Shown piece by piece: positions 59,892 through 64,000 of a stretch of DNA of 64,000 nucleotides. The DNA comes from Mycolicibacter sinensis (GTDB lineage: Bacteria; Actinomycetota; Actinomycetes; Mycobacteriales; Mycobacteriaceae): the NCBI RefSeq assembly GCF_001667945.1, contig NZ_LZJK01000155.1, forward strand, positions 1-64,000, in the 5' to 3' direction. The stretch's first letter is position 1. Every line of letters begins with the position of its first letter. The position numbers were made by a program, and so were the translations under genes. A model generated the notes under the pieces. The model ran no database searches, was not told where the DNA came from, and was given only the letters and a program-made list of their open reading frames with translations.

Positions 59892-61516
59892 GCCCTGCAA
59901 TCGGCGACCTGCTCGCCCGTCAAGCAGACGACATCGATACCCGCTACCACCCGGCGGCCGCGTTGCGCCGCCAGTTCAACAAGGTCTTCCCGACGCACTG
60001 GTCGTTCCTGCTCGGTGAGATCGCGTTGTACAGCTTCATCATCTTGCTGCTGTCCGGCGTCTACCTGACGCTGTTCTTCGACCCGTCGATGGCCGAGGTC
60101 ATCTACCACGGCGTCTATCAGCCGCTCAACGGCGTGCAGATGTCGCGGGCTTACGAGTCGGCGCTCGACATCTCCTTCGAGGTCCGCGGCGGCCTGTTCG
60201 TCCGGCAGCTGCACCACTGGGCGGCGTTGATGTTCGCCGCGTCGATCATGGTGCACCTGGCCCGTATCTTCTTCACCGGCGCGTTCCGCCGGCCGCGCGA
60301 GGCGAACTGGGTGATCGGTTCGCTGCTGCTGATCCTGGCCATGTTCGAGGGCTACTTCGGCTACTCGCTCCCCGACGACCTGCTGTCGGGCATCGGTCTG
60401 CGCGCGGCGCTGTCGTCGATCACGCTGGGCATGCCGGTCATCGGCACCTGGCTGCACTGGGCGCTGTTCGGCGGCGACTTCCCCGGCACCATCTTGATCC
60501 CCCGGCTCTATGCGCTGCACATCCTGTTGATCCCGGGCATCATCCTGGCCCTGATCGGCGTGCACCTGGCGCTGGTGTGGTTCCAGAAGCACACCCAGTT
60601 CCCCGGGCCCGGACGCACCGAGAGCAACGTCGTCGGGGTGCGCGTGCTGCCGGTCTTCGCGATCAAGTCCGGCGCGTTCTTCGCGATGATCACCGGCATC
60701 CTCGGCCTGATGGGCGGGCTGCTGCAGATCAACGCGATCTGGAACCTGGGCCCCTACCGGCCTTCTCAGGTCTCGGCGGGCAGCCAGCCGGACTTCTACA
60801 TGATGTGGACCGAGGGGCTGGCCCGGCTGTGGCCGGCCTGGGAGTTCTACTTCTTGGGCCACACCGTGCCCGGCCCGGTCGGGGTCGCGCTGATCATGGG
60901 TTTGGTGTTCGTCCTGCTGACGATCTACCCGTTCCTGGAGAAGCGGTTCACCGGTGACTACGCCCACCACAACCTGCTGCAGCGCCCCCGCGACGCTCCG
61001 GTCCGCACCGCGATCGGCGCCATGGCGATCAGCTTCTACATGGTGCTGACCCTGGCCGCGATGAACGACATCATCGCCTGGAAGTTCCACATCTCCCTGA
61101 ATGCGACGACCTGGATCGGCCGCATCGGGATGGTGGTACTGCCGCCGATCATCTTCTTCGCCACCTACCGGTGGTGCATCGGATTGCAGCGCAGTGACCG
61201 TGAGGTGCTCGAGCACGGCATCGAGACCGGCATCATCAAGCGGCTGCCGCACGGTGCCTACATCGAGCTGCACCAGCCGCTGGGACCGGTCGACGAGCAC
61301 GGCCACCCGATTCCGCTGGAATACGCCGGTGCGGCACTGCCGAAGAAGATGAACAAGCTCGGCTCGGCCGGCTCCCCCGGCCGGGGCAGCTTCCTGACCG
61401 CCGACCCGGTGGCCGAGGACGCCGCGCTCAACGAGGCCGCGCATGCCAGCGAACGGCGGGCGCTGACCGCGCTGGCCGAGCGTCAGGACGGCAACGGCAA
61501 CGGCCAGCAGCACTAG
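59888..61516 (+). CDS. qcrB: Cytochrome b subunit QcrB, 542 aa
   Basis: Menaquinol-oxidising core of the bcc complex and target of Q203-type inhibitors. Heme-ligand helices are visible (QLHHWAALMFAASIMVHLARIFF, LHILLIPGIILALIGVHLALV). The usual PEWY motif of the Qo site is PDFY (GSQPDFYMMW), typical of actinobacteria. The C-terminal extension (about 400-542) is cytoplasmic and Glu/Ala/Gly-rich. Followed by a strong terminator. Confidence 0.97.
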   Translation: MSPAIGDLLARQADDIDTRYHPAAALRRQFNKVFPTHWSFLLGEIALYSFIILLLSGVYLTLFFDPSMAEVIYHGVYQPLNGVQMSRAYESALDISFEVRGGLFVRQLHHWAALMFAASIMVHLARIFFTGAFRRPREANWVIGSLLLILAMFEGYFGYSLPDDLLSGIGLRAALSSITLGMPVIGTWLHWALFGGDFPGTILIPRLYALHILLIPGIILALIGVHLALVWFQKHTQFPGPGRTESNVVGVRVLPVFAIKSGAFFAMITGILGLMGGLLQINAIWNLGPYRPSQVSAGSQPDFYMMWTEGLARLWPAWEFYFLGHTVPGPVGVALIMGLVFVLLTIYPFLEKRFTGDYAHHNLLQRPRDAPVRTAIGAMAISFYMVLTLAAMNDIIAWKFHISLNATTWIGRIGMVVLPPIIFFATYRWCIGLQRSDREVLEHGIETGIIKRLPHGAYIELHQPLGPVDEHGHPIPLEYAGAALPKKMNKLGSAGSPGRGSFLTADPVAEDAALNEAAHASERRALTALAERQDGNGNGQQH

Positions 61517-61537
61517 GCCCACCGGGTCCGAACAATC

Positions 61538-61576
61538 GGGCAGCCTGCGCAATCTCCTGCGCGGGCTGCCCGTTTT
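61538..61576 (+). terminator. Terminator of the ctaE-qcrCAB operon
   Basis: Arms GGGCAGCCTGCGC (61538-61550) and GCGCGGGCTGCCC (61559-61571) form a 13-bp stem (one T-G wobble) around an 8-nt loop, followed by GTTTT. It starts 21 bp after the qcrB stop. It also overlaps the first codons (and upstream in-frame sequence) of the next gene. Confidence 0.9.
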
Positions 61577-62186
61577 GGTTGGTGCGGCCCCGCAGTTCGA
61601 CCCGGCGCAGGCACCCGATGACCCGGTAGAGCTGTTCATCCGGTGGCTGTTGCACGCCGTCGACAGCGGTGTTGCGGAACCGCACGCCATGACCGTGTCC
61701 ACGGTCGCGGGTTCGCGGCCGTCAGCGCGGGTGCTGATCCTCAAGGACGTCGACGCCGCCGGTTGGCATTTCGCGGTCAGCTCGGTGAGCCGCAAAGGCG
61801 CCGAGCTAGCCCGCAATCCCGCTGTGGCACTGACGTTTTACTGGCCCGCGCTGGGCCGGCAGATCCGGGTCGAGGGCATCGCGCAGGCTGACCCGCCACA
61901 GGTGACCGCCGACGATTTTCTGGCCCGCTCCGAAGGCGCCCGCACGATGGCGCTGACCGGGCGGCAGAGTGAGCCCTACTGCGCTCCAGCTGAGATCGGT
62001 GAGGCGCTGGCAAAGGCCCGCTTGGAACTCGAGCGGTCCCCCGCTCTGGTGCCTGCGGACTGGGTGTCGTATGCGGTACGCGCCGACACGGTCGAATTCT
62101 GGCAGGTCGATCGTGATCGCCGGCACCAGCGGCTGCGTTACGAGCGGGCCGAAGCGGGCTGGTCGCCGACATTGCTGTGGCCGTGA
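61575..62186 (+). CDS. Pyridoxamine 5'-phosphate oxidase-like FMN protein, 203 aa
   Basis: PNPOx fold: PHAMTVSTVAGSRPSARVLILKDVDAAGWHFAVSS, SRKGAELARNPAVALTFYWP, GRQIRVEGIAQ and the terminal FWQVDRDRRHQRLRYER region match pyridoxal phosphate synthase or closely related FMN oxidases. The visible start is TTG 61575. In-frame homology-like sequence (GSLRNLLRGLPVL) continues upstream through the terminator, but no ATG/GTG/TTG is available there, so the N-terminus is unsettled. It may be missing about 20 residues. Confidence 0.8.
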   Translation: MVGAAPQFDPAQAPDDPVELFIRWLLHAVDSGVAEPHAMTVSTVAGSRPSARVLILKDVDAAGWHFAVSSVSRKGAELARNPAVALTFYWPALGRQIRVEGIAQADPPQVTADDFLARSEGARTMALTGRQSEPYCAPAEIGEALAKARLELERSPALVPADWVSYAVRADTVEFWQVDRDRRHQRLRYERAEAGWSPTLLWP

Positions 62187-62371
62187 CGTCGGGCGGTCGT
62201 CCGATCGATGTCATGGGAATCCTATTGCCCACCAAACTCATTCAATCGACGATCACGCCGCCAGTCAGGTTCGCGACCGTGCCGGTCATGGCGGCCGCCC
62301 GATCCGATGCCACGACATGGGTGTTCTCCCTTCGCCGTCGAGCGGCTCTTGTGGTTGTGGCGCAACGCGTT
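62187..62371. other. Convergent intergenic region, 185 bp
   Basis: This lies between the stops of the oxidase-like gene and the minus-strand SDR gene. No strong terminator hairpin was seen; sequence is unremarkable. Confidence 0.3.
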
Positions 62372-63118
62372 TCATGGCAGTTCTTGCAGCCCGGCGCCGG
62401 TGAGCAGATACCCCGGCGCCGTGTTGGCAGGGTCGGCAAGCACCAGTTCGACGAGAGCGGACCCGGCCACCTGCGGCGTCAAGAGCTTCCCGAGTTGCTG
62501 CAGGTATTGCTCTTCGGTTTGGCCGGTGCGCGCCGCGTAGGCCCGCACGCCGCGGCTGCCCACGTCGCCGAACGGGGTCATCCTGGGCAGCACCGTCGTG
62601 ATGGTGAGGCCCAGGCCGGCGCGCCGGGCTTCGTCCTGGGCATAGTCGGCGATAAACCGCTGGGTGGCCTTGGCCCCGGCGTAGCCTCCGCTGGCCGGGG
62701 ATCCGTTGAGGGCAGCTCCGCTGCTGACCACGACCACCCTGCTGCCGGGTGGCAGCGGCTTGAGCAGTGCTTCGCGCAGCCAGCTGAACGCGATCTTGAC
62801 GTCGGTGTGCCAGTTGGCCGAGAACGTCTCCCAGGTCTGGTGTTGCAGCGCACGCATCACCGGGTTGGCGCCGGCGACCAGCACTAGCACCGGCGGCTCG
62901 TATCGGTCGATCAGGTTCCAGGCCACGGTGGCGTCGGCCGCGTCGGCGACCTCGGTGGCGATGTTGGGGTTGCTGTCGGCCAGCTCGGCAAGTGCCGGGG
63001 CGGTTCGCGCCACCGCGACCACCCGGGCACCGGCTTCGGCGAACGCGCAGGCGATCCCGCGTCCCAATCCGCGGCTGGCCCCGACGACGACGGCCCTCTG
63101 GCCGCTCACGATAGTCAT
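62372..63118 (-). CDS. Short-chain dehydrogenase/reductase, 248 aa
   Basis: Rossmann start VVVGASRGLGRGIACAFAEAGARVVAVAR (NAD(P) loop GASRGLG); the expected NAG is altered to VAGAN; catalytic Ser is in VVVVSSGAALNGS and YxxxK in YAGAKATQ. A functional SDR is likely; substrate unknown. I take ATG 63118, eight bases after GGGAG, over GTG 63127. It is 41 bp downstream of the next SDR gene and probably in an operon with it. Confidence 0.85.
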   Translation of the reverse strand: MTIVSGQRAVVVGASRGLGRGIACAFAEAGARVVAVARTAPALAELADSNPNIATEVADAADATVAWNLIDRYEPPVLVLVAGANPVMRALQHQTWETFSANWHTDVKIAFSWLREALLKPLPPGSRVVVVSSGAALNGSPASGGYAGAKATQRFIADYAQDEARRAGLGLTITTVLPRMTPFGDVGSRGVRAYAARTGQTEEQYLQQLGKLLTPQVAGSALVELVLADPANTAPGYLLTGAGLQELP

Positions 63119-63159
63119 TGCTGTCACTCCCTTTTCGGGTCGGTTCGTTCCGCCGGTGG

Positions 63160-63882
63160 CTAGCTAGCCGGCGCCGCGTCGAGCAGCGCCGCGTATTGGC
63201 GCTCGAGGGTTTTGGCCGCCCCGCTGTGCCAGGTCGGTGCGAGCGACTGCGACAGCGGGTCCGGGAAGATGTCCTCGTCTCCCCGCTCCACCCCGTCGAA
63301 GATCGCGCGGGCCACCGATTCGGGTGCGGCCTTGACGACGTCGAATCCGTTGGTCATGTCGGTGTCGGTGGGGCCGGTCAGCACCGCGTGAACGCGCACC
63401 TGCTGAGCGGCCAACAGGATCCGCAGCGATTGGGTCAGGTTGAACGACGCCGCCTTGGAGATCGAGTAGGCCGGGATGAGCGGCAGTGGGGCCAACGCGT
63501 TCAACGACAGGTTGTTGACGACGGCCCCCTGGGAGCGCGTCAGCGCCGGCAGGAACGCCCGGGTCACGGCGTAGGTGCCGAACAGGTTCACGGCGAGATG
63601 CCTCTCGATCATCGTACGGTCACTCAAGTCGTCGTAGAGGGCCACGCCGGCGTTGTTGACGAGAACGTCCAGCGAGTCGACGTGCGCTGCGGCGCTTGCG
63701 ATCTGCGCACCGTCGGTGATGTCGAACGTGAGCGCCGTGACGCGCGCGTCGGGATGGTGCGAGGGGCGGCGTGCAGCCGCATACACTCGCGTCGCGCCCC
63801 GGCGCAGCGCTTCCTGCACCAGGGCCCGACCGATTCCCCGGTTGGCCCCGGTCACCAACACGGCCTTGTCGGTAATGGTCAT
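63160..63882 (-). CDS. Short-chain dehydrogenase/reductase, 240 aa
   Basis: Classical SDR: AVLVTGANRGIGRALVQEALRRG (TGxxxGxG), VLVNNAGVALYDD (NNAG), and active-site YSISK (YxxxK) in PAYSISKAASFNLTQSL, with NNLSLNALAPLP supplying the Ser. The start at ATG 63882 has AGGAGG just upstream. Substrate unknown. A long inverted repeat lies 54-90 bp upstream, a possible operator. With its neighbour it forms a small redox operon that I do not recognise from the qcrB region of M. tuberculosis. Confidence 0.88.
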   Translation of the reverse strand: MTITDKAVLVTGANRGIGRALVQEALRRGATRVYAAARRPSHHPDARVTALTFDITDGAQIASAAAHVDSLDVLVNNAGVALYDDLSDRTMIERHLAVNLFGTYAVTRAFLPALTRSQGAVVNNLSLNALAPLPLIPAYSISKAASFNLTQSLRILLAAQQVRVHAVLTGPTDTDMTNGFDVVKAAPESVARAIFDGVERGDEDIFPDPLSQSLAPTWHSGAAKTLERQYAALLDAAPAS

Positions 63883-63935
63883 GTGTCCTCCTCGGCGAAG
63901 TTGTGCAGCTGTCGAAGAGGTAGAGGCAACTACGC

Positions 63936-63972
63936 CCCGAAACTGGGCGCCCCCGATGCGCCCAGTTTCGGG
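63936..63972. promoter_or_regulatory. 15-bp inverted repeat upstream of the SDR operon
   Basis: CCCGAAACTGGGCGC (63936-63950) and GCGCCCAGTTTCGGG (63958-63972) are perfectly complementary around a 7-bp spacer CCCCGAT. No T tract follows on either strand, so an operator (e.g. for a TetR-like dimer or a two-site regulator) is more likely than a terminator. The cognate regulator may lie beyond the right edge. Confidence 0.65.
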
Positions 63973-64000
63973 CCCCGCCAGCGTCAATACTGGAACCGCA

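Noticed and set aside
59705..61816. Very long open frame (703 codons) on the minus strand opposite qcrA/qcrB
   Set aside because: Composition is Arg/Gly/Asp/His-rich with no domain, exactly opposite well-supported genes; a GC-bias shadow.
1..64000. tRNA, rRNA or riboswitch genes
   Set aside because: None recognised by eye in any intergenic region; most gaps are too short.

Overview
The window is high-GC actinobacterial DNA. It is almost certainly from a Mycobacterium-type genome (Mycobacterium sensu lato). Evidence: gene order from about 10.8 kb to 61.5 kb follows the M. tuberculosis Rv2143-Rv2196 block, and many products are characteristic of mycolate-containing actinomycetes (Wag31, SepF, MptA, PimB', PknL with its substrate, LppM, FadD15, a diheme QcrC, and a QcrB with PDFY in place of PEWY). 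The species cannot be fixed by eye.

Layout. (1) 1-10.8 kb is an accessory island with locally lower GC. It holds two unrecognised proteins, a broken DUF4365 nuclease-like gene, an OLD-like ATPase with a TOPRIM-like C-terminus, a ParB-like protein with a possible HEPN-like tail, a D12-class DNA adenine methylase and a cytoplasmic trypsin-like protease. A frameshifted IS481-family element closes it, sitting just upstream of the first backbone gene. The content resembles a phage-defence or mobile region. (2) 10.8-33.6 kb is the division and cell wall (dcw) cluster, mostly on the minus strand. Transcription runs mraZ, rsmH, ftsL-like, pbpB, murE, murF, mraY, murD, ftsW, murG, murC, ftsQ, ftsZ, pgeF, sepF, yggT, wag31, with frequent 4-bp stop/start overlaps. 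Two departures from the M. tuberculosis order stand out: the yggS-type gene expected between pgeF and sepF is absent, and a hemerythrin-like/DUF2249 gene lies between yggT and wag31. An MraZ operator of three TGGGN boxes precedes mraZ. (3) 33.7-53.9 kb holds envelope and metabolic genes: acetyltransferase, lppM, a methylenetetrahydrofolate reductase-like gene, idsA2, mptA, a DNA-binding protein with pknL, aroG, an exoribonuclease, mannosyl- and acyltransferases, an ArsA-like ATPase, SRPBCC proteins, fadD15, pimB', a metallopeptidase and an NlpC/P60 hydrolase. (4) 54-61.6 kb holds a DEDDh/GIY-YIG nuclease, trpD overlapping it antisense, and ctaE-qcrC-qcrA-qcrB ending at a strong hairpin terminator. 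(5) 61.6-64 kb holds a pyridoxamine-phosphate-oxidase-like gene and two SDR oxidoreductases.

Most unusual signal: a short palindromic repeat is embedded in frame in two coding sequences. There is one copy in murD and three tandem 57-bp copies in mptA. Both genes translate it in the same frame, giving GSARLD(E/G)GE(P/R)KL(E/G)P. It behaves like a small protein-coding palindromic element that spreads into essential or envelope genes without breaking the frame.

All functional calls rest on motif reading and remembered family sequences; no database search was run.
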